A stretch of 64,000 bases of DNA from Desulfurellaceae bacterium bin18 (GTDB lineage: Bacteria > Desulfobacterota > Binatia > Bin18). The position numbers were made by a program, and so were the translations under genes. Position 1 is the first letter of the stretch; every line of letters begins with the position of its first letter. The notes under the pieces are model-generated. The model had not been told where the DNA came from and did no database searches. It saw nothing but the letters and a program-made list of their open reading frames with translations. The stretch covers positions 1 to 64,000 of the forward strand of contig MPMI01000032.1 in the NCBI GenBank assembly GCA_002238415.1, in the 5' to 3' direction. Below are positions 7,850 to 17,703 of this stretch, one piece after another.

Positions 7850-9589
7850 CTAGAGTGCCGCTTCGACCCGCACGGTTACGATGTCGATATCGTTGTATTG
7901 CTGGTGGCGGACTGAGGCTGCAAAATGCTTCAGCAGGCGGAGGGAAATCTCGTGCTCTTCGGGTGTGGCGCTCCCCTCACCGAGCAGGACCATACGGTCT
8001 TCGAGATTTTCATCGCCAACCGCGGCTACAAATTCCAGCTCGACTGCCGCGCTGTCGCCACGCGCAACAACGAAGAGACGCCGCTTGTCGGGACTATCCT
8101 CATCCTCCGGTCGTATCAGACTGAGCAGCGTTTCCTCGCCGGCCGCGCACAAGCGCTCCGTCGAGGCGGTATTCCAACTGAAGCGTGAGGCCAGCTCACG
8201 CAGGAATCCGTCGATCTTGGGCAGGGCCTCGATGTCCAGGCCCATTTCCAGGCGGTGGCGACGCGGTCCCGTCAGTTCTGTGAACAGGGTCAGGACGAGG
8301 ACGGCCAGGCCGCCGGTCGTCATGCCGTTGCCGAGCAGCGCCCCCCACTGCTCGCCGAGTTGGTCGGCGAAGATGGCCTGGTTCTGAAAGCCTGCGCCGA
8401 GCCAGAAGGAAATCCCGACCACCACGCCTTTCCGATAGTCGAGCCCGTCCTGCATGACAATCTTCATACCCTGGACGAAAAGCATGCCCATCAGCACCAT
8501 GAGATAGGCGGCAACCACCGGGCTGGGAATGGCGAGTATCAGGGCCGCCACCTTGGGCAGAAAGGCGAGAGCGATGAAGATGAGACCGAGGCTGACCCCG
8601 ACATTGCGCGCCGCCACGCCGGTCAATTCGGTGAGCGGGATACTGCTCGAATAGGTCGTATTCGGCACAGTACTGGCCAGACCGGACAACAGATTGCCCA
8701 GACCGTCCGCATTAACCGCGCCCTGGACCGTCCGGAAATCGACCGCTCGGGGGGTGCGCCATGAGACGCGCTGAATGGCCACCGAATCGCCTATTGTTTC
8801 AATGGCACCGACCAGGGTCACAAACACGAACGCCGGCAGAAGCACCCAGAATTCGCTCCCGAACGACAGGTCAAAGCCGGGCCAGCCGGATGTCGGCATG
8901 CCGACCCAATCTGCCTCGACCACGCGCGCAACGTCGTACAGCCCGAAGAACGAGGCCACCACACAGCCCACCGCAATGCCGATGACCGGTGCCCAGAGCC
9001 GCCATACTCCTGACGCACGCAAGGCTAACGCCGCAATCGCGACCAGGGTGGCCGTGGCGGACACCGGTGCCGCTGCCGGCGACGCACCCTGAGGCACGGC
9101 CGACACCATCTGAAATGCGATGGGCATAATGGTCACGGCAATCAGCGCGACCACCGTGCCCGAAACAACCGGCGTAATGATCCGCCGCAATAGCGACAGC
9201 CGAGTCGCCAGGGCGAACTGAAACAGGGACGAGATAAAGATGAGCGTCGCCAGCAAGGCCGGCCCACCCTCCACCAGGGCAGTAATGCACACCGCGATGA
9301 AGGCGCCGGAGGTTCCCATGATCAGGATATGACCGGTCCCGAAGCGCCCGACCCGGACGGCTTGCAGGACGGTGGTTGACCCACTGATGATAAGCGCCGC
9401 GAAGATCGCCCAGGACAGATAGACCTCGCTCTGGTCGGCCGCCCGGATCACGATCGCGGGGGTCAACACGATCCCGCCTATCACGAGCATGGCCGCCTGA
9501 AAGCCGATCCCGAAGGAGAGCAGGGGCGGTGGGTTTTCGTCGGGCTGGTAGCGAATGGAGTCTTTCCCGCGCGTCGTGTCTGATTCCAT
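7850..9589 (-). CDS. NCS2-family (uracil/xanthine permease-like) transporter with C-terminal extension
   Basis: 579 aa, with about a dozen hydrophobic segments up to residue ~440. Motifs typical of nucleobase:cation symporters are present: FGTGHILIMGTSGAF near the N-terminus, the ETIGDS motif (VGAIETIGDSVAIQ) and an SSIPLTELTGVAARNVG segment. It probably imports a purine/pyrimidine base or related compound across the inner membrane. The last ~130 residues (from about 445) are soluble and acidic, with VARGDSAAVELEFVA, an extension not usual in the short family members; it may be regulatory. No adjacent purine-catabolism genes. Confidence 0.85.
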   Translation of the reverse strand: MESDTTRGKDSIRYQPDENPPPLLSFGIGFQAAMLVIGGIVLTPAIVIRAADQSEVYLSWAIFAALIISGSTTVLQAVRVGRFGTGHILIMGTSGAFIAVCITALVEGGPALLATLIFISSLFQFALATRLSLLRRIITPVVSGTVVALIAVTIMPIAFQMVSAVPQGASPAAAPVSATATLVAIAALALRASGVWRLWAPVIGIAVGCVVASFFGLYDVARVVEADWVGMPTSGWPGFDLSFGSEFWVLLPAFVFVTLVGAIETIGDSVAIQRVSWRTPRAVDFRTVQGAVNADGLGNLLSGLASTVPNTTYSSSIPLTELTGVAARNVGVSLGLIFIALAFLPKVAALILAIPSPVVAAYLMVLMGMLFVQGMKIVMQDGLDYRKGVVVGISFWLGAGFQNQAIFADQLGEQWGALLGNGMTTGGLAVLVLTLFTELTGPRRHRLEMGLDIEALPKIDGFLRELASRFSWNTASTERLCAAGEETLLSLIRPEDEDSPDKRRLFVVARGDSAAVELEFVAAVGDENLEDRMVLLGEGSATPEEHEISLRLLKHFAASVRHQQYNDIDIVTVRVEAAL

Positions 9590-9628
9590 AAGTCACAACC
9601 TCGCTCGGTTGACAGGCCGTATAATGGC

Positions 9629-9662
9629 GAGAGCCCCGAAGTTGTCGAACTTACGGGGCTCT
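9629..9662 (-). terminator. stem-loop downstream of tRNA-fMet
   Basis: Strong hairpin with AGAGCCCC...GGGGCTCT arms extended by AAGTT/AACTT around a GTCG loop, just after the 3' end of the tRNA gene on the minus strand. There is no clear T-run after it, so termination is a guess; it also lies just upstream of the permease gene. Confidence 0.5.
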
Positions 9663-9668
9663 CATAGG

Positions 9669-9742
<74 letters not shown>

Positions 9743-9801
9743 CAGGACGGCAATACAGCGTGTGCCGCGTGGGACAGATGTATCGCTCTGAAACGGGCGA
9801 G

Positions 9802-10581
9802 TCAAGACCGAGACTGGATTTCAGGCCGTGAGTGCACGGGCTTTTCAACCAGACGCTTCAGCTGTTTGATCTCTTGGGGAGTAAGCGGGCGATAGGTACC
9901 GACCGGCACGTCCAAACTGAGTGGGCCGTACTGCACCCGGACCAGTTTTTCCACCCGATAGCCGAGCGCTTCGCACATCCGGCGCACCTCGCGGTTCCGT
10001 CCTTCGCGCAGCACCAGTTCGAGCCAGGTTTTGCGGCTCGTTGCCCGGAGGATATATACTTTGGCAGGGGCCGCGAGCGTGCCGTCGTCCAATTGTACGC
10101 CGTGGCGAAGCTCGGCCAGCGCTCTTCTGGCAACCACACCGCCTACCTTGGCCTGATAGGTGCGAGGTACCTGAAAACGCGGGTGGAGGAGGCGTTCCGT
10201 CAGCGCGCCGTCATTGGTCAGCAGCAGCAGCCCGGACGAGTCGTAATCGAGGCGACCGACCGGAAAGACGCGTTCGCGCACGCCGGAGAGCAAATCGCGG
10301 ACTGTAGGGCGCCCCTCCGGGTCTTTGAGGGTGCTGACCACACGCGGCGGTTTATGCAGCAGGTAATAGAGCCAACCGGTGGGCAACTCGATCAGGTGCC
10401 CATCAACTTCAATGTGGTCCTGTCGCGGATCCGCCGTTGTTCCCAGACGTGTGACCGTTTGTCCATTCACCTGTACGCGACCGGCTTGGATCAACTGCTC
10501 CGCCGCCCGTCGCGAGGAGATCCCGGCCTGACTCAGGATCTTCTGCAACCGTTGGGTCTGATATGTCTTCTGCGTACGCAT
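9802..10581 (-). CDS. rluB: RsuA/RluB-family 23S/16S rRNA pseudouridine synthase
   Basis: 259 aa from ATG 10581. An S4 RNA-binding domain (RLQKILSQAGISSRRAAEQLI) is followed by the pseudouridine-synthase core with the catalytic Asp in GRLDYDSSGLLLLTNDG and the family motif EGRNREVRRMCEALGY. It isomerises a uridine in rRNA, most likely the RluB site. The S4 domain needs this start, so the gene overlaps the 3' end of scpB by about 173 bases in another frame. The order scpA-scpB-rluB is common in bacteria. Confidence 0.9.
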   Translation of the reverse strand: MRTQKTYQTQRLQKILSQAGISSRRAAEQLIQAGRVQVNGQTVTRLGTTADPRQDHIEVDGHLIELPTGWLYYLLHKPPRVVSTLKDPEGRPTVRDLLSGVRERVFPVGRLDYDSSGLLLLTNDGALTERLLHPRFQVPRTYQAKVGGVVARRALAELRHGVQLDDGTLAAPAKVYILRATSRKTWLELVLREGRNREVRRMCEALGYRVEKLVRVQYGPLSLDVPVGTYRPLTPQEIKQLKRLVEKPVHSRPEIQSRS

Positions 10582-11104
10582 TGGCCGTTGGCTCGTGGAT
10601 GTCGGGCAGCGGGGGGAGGTCGGTAATACTCTCCAGATTGAAAATTTCAAGAAACTGCTGGCTCGTGCCGTATATCCACGGCCGGCCGGGCACATCTTTG
10701 CGCCCCAGGACCGTAATGAGCTTGCGGGTGAGGAGCGAGTTTAACACGCCGTCCACATCGACGCCACGAATGGCTTCAATCTCAATCTTGGTCACGGGTT
10801 GCCGATAGGCAATAATGGCGAGGGTTTCGAGGGCCGCCCGGCTCAACTTGACCGGCTTATCCCGACCGAGGGCTTTCACGTAGTCGGCATAGTCGGCAAC
10901 CGTCCGAAACTGATAGCCGCCCGCCACTTCTCTGAGCCGGACCCCGCGGTAGGAGCCGGTATACTCGGCGCGCAGGGCGGCGAGTGCTGCCTTCACTTCC
11001 GTCTTGGTTGCGCCAACGACCTCAACCAGACGGCGAAGCGGCAGGGGTACGCCAGAGGCAAATAACAGACTTTCGACGATCGCCTTGATGTCATCTGTTT
11101 TCAT
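10409..11104 (-). CDS. scpB: segregation and condensation protein B
   Basis: 231 aa winged-helix protein of the SMC-ScpAB condensin, which compacts and separates chromosomes. Diagnostic segments: IVESLLFASGVPLPL, ALETLAIIAYRQPVTKIEIEAIRGV and a C-terminal LGRKDVPGRPWIYGTS. The conserved core ends near residue 177 (TDLPPLPDIHEP). The last ~55 residues, rich in Gly, Ser and Asp, are encoded over the start of rluB and look like a poorly constrained tail. Start overlaps the scpA stop (ATGA). Confidence 0.93.
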   Translation of the reverse strand: MKTDDIKAIVESLLFASGVPLPLRRLVEVVGATKTEVKAALAALRAEYTGSYRGVRLREVAGGYQFRTVADYADYVKALGRDKPVKLSRAALETLAIIAYRQPVTKIEIEAIRGVDVDGVLNSLLTRKLITVLGRKDVPGRPWIYGTSQQFLEIFNLESITDLPPLPDIHEPTANAYAEDISDPTVAEDPESGRDLLATGGGAVDPSRSRTGEWTNGHTSGNNGGSATGPH

Positions 11105-11847
11105 AGGTGTTCCAGCGCCTCTGGTAAGGACTCCTCTGGGCTCACCGCCAGGGAGGCAACGATCGGGCCAAAAGGATTCTCCTGGCGCACCTGGACCATC
11201 CGATTACGAACCAGTTCGAGGACGGCCAGGAAGGTCACCAGAACCTGTAGTCGGGTTGAATCCGGGGGAAAGAGCTGCTCGAAGAGCACCTCTCTTTTTT
11301 CCCGTAAGGTATCCAGCACCGCCCGCAGGCGATCACGCAAAGACACATGCTCAAGCAGGATCTGATGCGCCTCTTGAGAGTCTGCACGGGTCATCACATC
11401 GTGCAGGGCATCGAGCAGATCGCCCAGCGACAGATCATACACGGTATCGTCTTTGCCATCCGGTTCAACCGGCATGGGTGGACGGCTAAAAACGTCGCGG
11501 TTGAGCATCTCTTGACCTATCAGCGTCTCGGCCGCTTCTTTGAAGCGTTGATATTCGAGCAGTTGTCGGGCCAACTCCGCGCGCGGGTCTTCGCCCTCGT
11601 CTTCTTCAGGTGCTTCCTCAATAGGCAGCAGGAGGCGCGATTTGAGATAGAGCAGGCTCGCCGCCATCACCAGGTATTCTCCCGCGATGTCAAGATCGAG
11701 CTGTTTGAGGAGGTCGAGATAGGCCAAATACTGGTCGGTGATTTCGGCAATGGGAATGTCGGGCAACTCCACTTCGTTCTTTTTGACGAGATGGAGCAAT
11801 AAATCGAGCGGGCCCTCAAAAACGTCGAGTTTAACGCGATAGAACAT
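11101..11847 (-). CDS. scpA: segregation and condensation protein A
   Basis: Kleisin subunit that bridges SMC heads together with ScpB. The N-terminal SMC-binding motif YRVKLDVFEGPLDLLLHLVKK and the C-terminal winged helix (QVLVTFLAVLELVRNRMV) are both present. I chose ATG 11847 because homology begins at once after it; the frame is open to an ATG at 11889 and a GTG at 11919, neither with a convincing ribosome site. Translationally coupled to scpB by a 4-base overlap. Confidence 0.92.
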   Translation of the reverse strand: MFYRVKLDVFEGPLDLLLHLVKKNEVELPDIPIAEITDQYLAYLDLLKQLDLDIAGEYLVMAASLLYLKSRLLLPIEEAPEEDEGEDPRAELARQLLEYQRFKEAAETLIGQEMLNRDVFSRPPMPVEPDGKDDTVYDLSLGDLLDALHDVMTRADSQEAHQILLEHVSLRDRLRAVLDTLREKREVLFEQLFPPDSTRLQVLVTFLAVLELVRNRMVQVRQENPFGPIVASLAVSPEESLPEALEHL

Positions 11848-11957
11848 GGAAAGGGCTTTGTCGGCTGGACACTCTTCGCCGTTCGTCATTTCCCATGTGG
11901 CAAAAGGGAGGGCCGACACTGTCCTACCAACGCTCGTGGCCTGACCCTTCCGTCACC

Positions 11958-12992
11958 TTACACACCAACCACCTCCCGCACCTCCGCCATGGTTTGACGG
12001 GCGATTTCGTGAGCCTGGCGTTCCCCTTCCCGGAGGACGTCGCGCACATCGTCGCGGTGGTTTTCCCAGTACGTTCGTTTTTCCCTGAAATGTGCCAAAT
12101 CGTCAAGCACATGCTTGATCATAATCTTCTTACATTCCAGACAGCCAATGTCCGCGGTTTTACACCCTGCTGTGACAAATTCGATTTCTTCCGGCGTGCA
12201 GTAGAGACGGTGCAGGTGAAAAGTCGGGCAGTCGGCGGGGTCGCCAGGGTCGCGCCTCCGCGCCCGGCGCGGGTCGGTCATCATCCGCGACAGTTTCGCA
12301 TCGACCTCCTGCGGCGGGTCTGACAGGACGACCGCGTTGCCATAGCTCTTGCTCATTTTGCGACCGTCAACGCCAAGAATTTTTGGAATCTCGGTCAGCA
12401 GAGCCTGGGGTTCAGGAAAAATGCTGGCCTCATAGACCGTATTAAAGCGCCGGGCAATCTCGCGGGTCAGCTCAATATGCGGGACTTGATCGACCCCGAC
12501 GGGAACCCGCTGCGCCTTATACATCAGGATGTCGGCCGCCTGGAGCACAGGATAGCCGAGCAGGCCATAGTGAATCGTGGTCACCGCGGCTTCATCGTCA
12601 GAGTCGATAAAGCCCAGCTCACGCGCCTGCTCTTTGACGGTGGGGTTCCGAATAAGCCACGGCGTCGGCGTAATCATCGAAAACAAGAGGTGCAGCTCGG
12701 CGTGCTCTTTCACATCGGACTGACGGAAGATCACCGACCGGTTGGGGTCGAGCCCGACACTCAACCAGTCGGTCACCATCTCTTCGGTATTGCTCCGAAT
12801 GCCTTCCGCATCGGTTTTCCCGGTGGTCAGGGCGTGCCAGTCGGCCACAAAGAAAAAACACCGATACTCGCTCTGGAGCCGGACCCAGTTGGTGAGCGTG
12901 CCGTGTAAATGCCCGAGATGGAGCTTGCCGGTTGGGCGAAAGCCACTCACAATCGTTTGTCGTGTCGTTGTGTTGTCGACCATGAAGAGCAT
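11958..12992 (-). CDS. trpS: tryptophanyl-tRNA synthetase
   Basis: 344 aa class I aminoacyl-tRNA synthetase charging tRNA-Trp. The HIGH-type signature is GKLHLGHLHG after GFRPTG, and the KMSKS motif is intact (GRKMSKSYGNAV). Length is normal for the bacterial enzyme. The ATG sits one base after the stop codon of the upstream M50 protease gene, suggesting co-translation. Confidence 0.95.
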   Translation of the reverse strand: MLFMVDNTTTRQTIVSGFRPTGKLHLGHLHGTLTNWVRLQSEYRCFFFVADWHALTTGKTDAEGIRSNTEEMVTDWLSVGLDPNRSVIFRQSDVKEHAELHLLFSMITPTPWLIRNPTVKEQARELGFIDSDDEAAVTTIHYGLLGYPVLQAADILMYKAQRVPVGVDQVPHIELTREIARRFNTVYEASIFPEPQALLTEIPKILGVDGRKMSKSYGNAVVLSDPPQEVDAKLSRMMTDPRRARRRDPGDPADCPTFHLHRLYCTPEEIEFVTAGCKTADIGCLECKKIMIKHVLDDLAHFREKRTYWENHRDDVRDVLREGERQAHEIARQTMAEVREVVGV

Positions 12993-12993
12993 C

Positions 12994-13626
12994 TCACAAG
13001 AGCGTGTTGAGGACGAATAACGTCAGTGGCTGGAGCATGTCGCCAAGAATCCCGGTCATCAACAGGAGCAGCACGATCAACATGCCATAGGGCTCAAGCC
13101 TGGCGAGCACCAGAGCTGGCCGTCGAGGCAGCAGTCCGGTGGCAACTCGCCCGCCGTCGAGCGGCGGGAGCGGAAATAAATTAAAGACGGCGAGGACAAC
13201 ATTGATCAGGACGCTATTCAACAGGTTGCGGGCGACCAGCCCATCGGTGATGAGTTGTAAGGACAGCAGGAACTTCAGTGCGAAGGCGGACAGCCCGGCT
13301 AATATCAGGTTCATAATCGGACCGGCGGCCGCCACGCGGACCATGTCGCGGCGGGGGTTGCGTAGATTCGTAAAGTCTACGGGGACGGGCTTGGCATAGC
13401 CAAACAGAAACGGCGCGCCAGTCATGATCAGCAGGAAGGGTAACAAGAGGGTTCCAAACAGATCGATATGGGCAAGTGGATTCAGGGTCAGCCGGCCCAT
13501 TCGGGCGGCGGTCGGGTCGCCCAACAGATAGGCGCTATAGCCATGCGCGAGTTCGTGCAGGATGACCGCCACAAGGACCGGTAGTGCCCAAATGGACAAT
13601 TGCTGCATCACGCCCGAGACATCCAT
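12994..13626 (-). CDS. site-2 protease family (M50) membrane metalloprotease
   Basis: About 210 aa from ATG 13626, with several hydrophobic spans. It carries the zinc motif VILHELAHGYSAYLLGD near the N-terminus and the second metal-ligand motif NLFPLPPLDGGRV, both inside membrane segments as expected for intramembrane proteases. It is a short, PDZ-less type; this class often sits next to trpS and scpA-scpB, as here. Substrate unknown. Confidence 0.9.
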   Translation of the reverse strand: MDVSGVMQQLSIWALPVLVAVILHELAHGYSAYLLGDPTAARMGRLTLNPLAHIDLFGTLLLPFLLIMTGAPFLFGYAKPVPVDFTNLRNPRRDMVRVAAAGPIMNLILAGLSAFALKFLLSLQLITDGLVARNLLNSVLINVVLAVFNLFPLPPLDGGRVATGLLPRRPALVLARLEPYGMLIVLLLLMTGILGDMLQPLTLFVLNTLL

Positions 13627-13693
13627 TGCCTTCAGTCTATAGACTCCATTTTCCCGACACAAGGCGTGAGGCCACGGAATAAGGCGCGTGGGA

Positions 13694-14944
13694 TTACCGC
13701 TCAATTGTCCCGTTCAAGGCGTAGTCGAACAGGTCAAAGTTGCTGAGCCGACTGGTGGCCGCGCGGGTATGATACGCCTCGGAGACGGGCTCGGAAAGGA
13801 TGAACGGCACCACCTGCTCCGCGCGTCCGCCATGAGAGCGGAGCGGCGTATCGCCTAGCCCGGACAGATCATGGTCTCGTTCTGCCGCCCCAATGGCCGT
13901 GTGTGTATCGCCGAGCACAAGGAGATCAGCCTCACGGTCAGGTGGCAGGAGAAACTGCTCACACGCGGTTGGTGTATCGTAGACCGCCTCGACCCCAGGA
14001 ATGTTGGTGATGACAGCCCGCGCGCCCGCCCGGTCGGTGCCAGGACAGTAGACGCGGACGCAGGACCCCAAGGCACCATGATGGGCCACATAGGGGTCGG
14101 TAATCGGACAGATCACGCGTGTCCGACCCGGACCACAGCTCGCGTTCAGAATATCCTGGAGAAACACGACCCGCGGTTTGGCGTTCATCCCATGGTCGGC
14201 GGTCAGGGCGACCATGGCTCCCGCCTCAGCCAACCGGCCGCAGGCCCGGTCAAGCGCGGCATAGAACGCGTTCGCTTCCGCACTCCCGGGCGCATGTTTA
14301 TGTTGGACATAGTCGCTCAGCGAGAGATACATCAAATCTGGTCGGTGCTGTTCGAGCAAGGCGAGACCGGCTTCCAGGACAAAGAGTGACAGCTCGGCAG
14401 AGTACACGTTGGGCTGTGGACGGCCAATCTGCTGACAGATGTCCTCAATACCGTGCACGGGGATGGTACAGTCTTCCGCTCTCTCGGCAGAGAAACACAT
14501 GCCGTCGGCAATACCGTGACCAAGCAAACGGCGCAGTTTATCTTTGGCGGTGATGACCGTGACTTTCGCCCCGCTGTGGGAGAAGCGGGCCAGCAGGGTT
14601 TCCGAGCGGAGCTGGCGGGGATCGGTCATCATGACTGCCTGTCCTGTTGTCGGATCGAGAAAGTAATTGCCCGAGATCCCATGTGCGGCGGGCGGACTGC
14701 CCGTGACAATGGACAGATTGTTCGGATTTGTAAACGTTGGGACGACCGCGTCCGCCCAAGTGCCAAACCCTTGGCTGAGAAAACGCCGGACGTTGGGCAA
14801 AATATTCTGGGCCAGCCCGGTCTTGATATAAGCGGGGTCACACCCGTCTATGCAGATCACAACAACGGGCCGACGCGGGAAGGCGTATGCACGTTGGTTC
14901 AGGCACACGATTTGGGTGTATCGATCCTGCCCCTGTTCTGGCAT
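13694..14944 (-). CDS. phnA: phosphonoacetate hydrolase-like, alkaline phosphatase superfamily
   Basis: About 416 aa from ATG 14944. The core follows the alkaline phosphatase superfamily: first metal site VICIDGCDPAYI, nucleophile Thr in the motif PTFTNPNNLSIVTG, later metal ligands in SLSDYVQHKHAPGS, LTADHGMNAKP and a C-terminal RSHGGRAEQVVPF. The FTNPNNLSIVTG and GISGNYFLDP segments are those of phosphonoacetate hydrolase, which splits phosphonoacetate to acetate and phosphate. No phosphonate transporter or regulator is beside it, so the physiological substrate is inferred. Confidence 0.78.
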   Translation of the reverse strand: MPEQGQDRYTQIVCLNQRAYAFPRRPVVVICIDGCDPAYIKTGLAQNILPNVRRFLSQGFGTWADAVVPTFTNPNNLSIVTGSPPAAHGISGNYFLDPTTGQAVMMTDPRQLRSETLLARFSHSGAKVTVITAKDKLRRLLGHGIADGMCFSAERAEDCTIPVHGIEDICQQIGRPQPNVYSAELSLFVLEAGLALLEQHRPDLMYLSLSDYVQHKHAPGSAEANAFYAALDRACGRLAEAGAMVALTADHGMNAKPRVVFLQDILNASCGPGRTRVICPITDPYVAHHGALGSCVRVYCPGTDRAGARAVITNIPGVEAVYDTPTACEQFLLPPDREADLLVLGDTHTAIGAAERDHDLSGLGDTPLRSHGGRAEQVVPFILSEPVSEAYHTRAATSRLSNFDLFDYALNGTIER

Positions 14945-15272
14945 ACGCCTGTCAACTCCTCCTGATCGCGGCCTTGTCTTTTGGAGCATTCCATATAGCA
15001 GCTCTCTGTCAGAAAAAGGACTCCCTCCGGTGCTCGTTCACTTGGTCCGGGTTCGTGAGGATGATATAGCCGTGCTGGTTGCAGGGGGTTCCTGGAGTCT
15101 TTAAGATACACGGCCTGAGCGGAGTGTTTGGGGAACGGAGAGGCGCTGGTAAAAAACTATTGGGCACCTCCTCGGGAAGGTGGGATGGTAGCAAAAGAGT
15201 AAACGTGTCCTTTACTAGACATGAGAGGCTGGACACGTTTACTCTTTTCAGTAGTTTGTAAGGCGGGATATT
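14945..15272. other. intergenic gap before fabF
   Basis: 328 bases between the divergently placed phnA and fabF genes. It holds one strong palindromic element (described separately at 15193-15248) and the fabF ribosome site (AGGCGGG). No further gene or RNA is recognised. Confidence 0.5.
15193..15248. repeat. palindromic element, copy 1 (intergenic)
   Basis: Perfect 18-base inverted arms (AAAAGAGTAAACGTGTCC at 15193-15210 and its complement at 15231-15248) around a 20-base loop, 24 bases before fabF. It belongs to the family with arms of the type AAAGAGTAAACGTGTCC seen at seven other places in the window. As an RNA it would fold into a long hairpin in the fabF leader. Confidence 0.85.
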
Positions 15273-16550
15273 ATGCAAGACGGGCAACGTCGTGTCGTCA
15301 TTACTGGGCTGGGGGCAGTCACTCCACTTGGGACTGGGGTGGAGAAAAACTGGCAAGCACTGCTTGCAGGACGCTCTGGAGTCGGACCGTTAACCCGCTT
15401 TGATGTCTCAGACTTTCCCACGCGGATCGCTGGCGAGGTTACCGACTTCACGCCCACCGATTTTATCGAGAAGAAAGAGGTCAAAAAGATGGACCTCTTC
15501 ATCCAGTACAGTGTTGCCGCGGCCCAGATGGCGATGGATGAAGCAAAAATCCCAATCACGCCGGAAAACGAGGATATGATTGGGTGCATAGTCGGGGTCG
15601 GGATTGGCGGGCTGACCAGTATTGAAGAATATCACCTGCACTTTCTTGATACGCGACTCAAAAAAGTTTCTCCCTTCTTTATCCCCAAGCTGTTGAGCAA
15701 CTTGGCGCCCGGCCAAATCTCTATTCGCTATGGCGCCAAAGGCATTAATTACACGCCAACGAGTGCCTGCTCTTCCGGTGCGCACGCCATTGGTGAAGCC
15801 TTTCGGGCCATTCGGCTGGGCGATCAGGATGCCGTGATTGCCGGGGGAGCAGAGGCAGCCCTGACCTCTTTAGGGCTGGGCGGCTTTATTGCCATGCGGG
15901 CTGTCTCGACGCGGAACGACGAGCCCGAGAAGGCCAGCCGTCCGTTTGACAAAAATCGTGACGGCTTTGTCATGGCCGAAGGCGCTGGCATTGTGGTGTT
16001 GGAGGAGCTGGAATTCGCCAAGAGCCACGGGGCAACAATCTACGGCGAAGTGGTTGGTTACGGTGCCAACGCAGATGCGCATCACATCACCGCCCCCTCG
16101 CCCGAAGGCGAAGGCGCGGTCCGGTGCATGCGGATGGCCCTGCGCAGTAGCGGGCTTGACCCAACCGAGATCGACTACGTCAACGCGCACGGGACCTCAA
16201 CACCGTATAACGACGCGACCGAGACCCTGGCCCTGAAAAGAGTCTTTGGCGAACACGCCGCACAGCTCGCGATCAGTTCAACCAAGTCCATGACCGGCCA
16301 CTTACTCGGGGCTGCCGGTGGCGTCGAAGCCGTCTATTCCGCCTTGGCGCTCCATCATCAGATCATACCGCCCACCATTAACTATGAGGAACCCGATCCG
16401 GAGTGCGATTTGGACTATGTGCCCAACACCTCCCGCCCGGCGCCGGTCCGAGCCGTCTTATCCAACTCCTTCGGCTTTGGGGGAACCAACGCCTGCCTCG
16501 TCTTTCGCAAATGGGACAACGATCAAAACGGGCAGAGCACGAATCAGTAG
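15273..16550 (+). CDS. fabF: beta-ketoacyl-ACP synthase II
   Basis: 425 aa condensing enzyme that elongates fatty acids using malonyl-ACP. The catalytic Cys lies in [17 protein letters not shown] and the two His in [12 protein letters not shown] and [13 protein letters not shown]; the C-terminal [15 protein letters not shown] is canonical. Full family length. It is followed after 178 bases by fabH. No acpP or fabD/fabG gene is in the window, so this is a partial fatty-acid synthesis cluster. Confidence 0.95.
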   Translation: MQDGQRRVVITGLGAVTPLGTGVEKNWQALLAGRSGVGPLTRFDVSDFPTRIAGEVTDFTPTDFIEKKEVKKMDLFIQYSVAAAQMAMDEAKIPITPENEDMIGCIVGVGIGGLTSIEEYHLHFLDTRLKKVSPFFIPKLLSNLAPGQISIRYGAKGINYTPTSACSSGAHAIGEAFRAIRLGDQDAVIAGGAEAALTSLGLGGFIAMRAVSTRNDEPEKASRPFDKNRDGFVMAEGAGIVVLEELEFAKSHGATIYGEVVGYGANADAHHITAPSPEGEGAVRCMRMALRSSGLDPTEIDYVNAHGTSTPYNDATETLALKRVFGEHAAQLAISSTKSMTGHLLGAAGGVEAVYSALALHHQIIPPTINYEEPDPECDLDYVPNTSRPAPVRAVLSNSFGFGGTNACLVFRKWDNDQNGQSTNQ

Positions 16551-16639
16551 AACGGGCGGCTGGAGTAACGAGAACACTGGGACCGAAGCAATCAGAACCT
16601 GCCTTGAGCGAAACAGTATGAGACGTACTGATAGGCCTG

Positions 16640-16693
16640 AAAGAATAAACATGCCCTCCAAATCATACAAAGCTGTTGGCATGTTTCCTCTTT
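16640..16693. repeat. palindromic element, copy 2 (fabF-fabH gap)
   Basis: Arms AAAGAATAAACATGCC and GGCATGTTTCCTCTTT match at 14 of 16 positions. The inner part, read on the minus strand, has the family core AGCTTTGTATGATTTGGAGG. It fills most of the space before the fabH ribosome site. Confidence 0.8.
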
Positions 16694-16728
16694 GTCTCGC
16701 TGGGCAAGAAGGACTAAAGAGGTAGCGC

Positions 16729-17703
16729 ATGGGCGCACGTATTATCGGCACGGGTTCCGCCGTCCCTTCGACCTGTCTCACCAATGATGATCTGGCCGGG
16801 CGGGTTGACACCAATCATAAATGGATCGTCACGCGGACCGGCATACAGGAGCGGCGCGTCCTCCGACAGGACGAAGGCTTGCTCGACCTCATTCACACGG
16901 CAAGCGAAACGGCACTCAAGGCGGCGGGCCTGTCCGCGCAGGACCTGGATGTGATCCTGGTCGCCACAGTCTCTGGGGAGTATGCCTTCCCTTCCACTGC
17001 CTGCCTGCTCCAAACGCGCCTGGGCGTCGATAATATTCCTGCTTTTGATGTTGCGGCGGCCTGTGCCGGGTTTGTGTACGGCATGTCGGTTGCCCATAGT
17101 TATCTCAAAAGCGGAGAGTATAACCGTATCCTGCTGGTTGGCGCAGACGCCCTGAGCTCCATGGTCAACTGGGGAGACCGGACGACCTGCGTGCTGTTCG
17201 GGGATGGCGCCGGGGCAGTCGTGTTAGAAAATCAGCCGAACGATCAAGGCTTGCTCAGCACGGTCGTCGAGTCCAGCGGAGGCCTGTGGCAGTTGCTCCA
17301 TGTGCGGTCCGGACTGCGGCAAACGTTTGACCAAGCCGGTGAACAGGAGCCCGACTGGGGGATTCAGATGAAGGGCCCTGAACTGTTCAAGGTGGCCGTT
17401 CGGGCCCTGTCCGACGTGACAAGAAAGGCCCTCGAAAAAGCCGGCCTGACCCCAGAAGATATCAAGCTGATGGTCCCCCATCAGGCGAATTTACGTATTA
17501 TCCAAGCGGTGGCCGACCGTCTGGGGGCCAGTATGGACAAGGTGCACTGCAATGTGGACCGCTTCGGAAACACGTCTGCGGCTTCCATTCCGATAGCTTT
17601 GGATGAAGCGGTTCGGGAAGGTAAAGTACAGACGGACGATATTGTTGTGCTCAACGGCTGTGGGGGCGGGCTCACCTGGGGGGCATCGGTTGCGCGCTGG
17701 TAG
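16729..17703 (+). CDS. fabH: beta-ketoacyl-ACP synthase III
   Basis: 324 aa enzyme that starts fatty-acid synthesis by condensing acetyl-CoA with malonyl-ACP. The active-site Cys is in FDVAAACAGFVYG, the His in MVPHQANLRIIQA and the Asn in GNTSAASIPIALDEA. N-terminal ARIIGTGSAVPS is typical. A ribosome site (AAAGAGGTAG) precedes the ATG at 16729. Same strand as fabF; possibly co-transcribed through the palindromic element between them. Confidence 0.95.
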   Translation: MGARIIGTGSAVPSTCLTNDDLAGRVDTNHKWIVTRTGIQERRVLRQDEGLLDLIHTASETALKAAGLSAQDLDVILVATVSGEYAFPSTACLLQTRLGVDNIPAFDVAAACAGFVYGMSVAHSYLKSGEYNRILLVGADALSSMVNWGDRTTCVLFGDGAGAVVLENQPNDQGLLSTVVESSGGLWQLLHVRSGLRQTFDQAGEQEPDWGIQMKGPELFKVAVRALSDVTRKALEKAGLTPEDIKLMVPHQANLRIIQAVADRLGASMDKVHCNVDRFGNTSAASIPIALDEAVREGKVQTDDIVVLNGCGGGLTWGASVARW

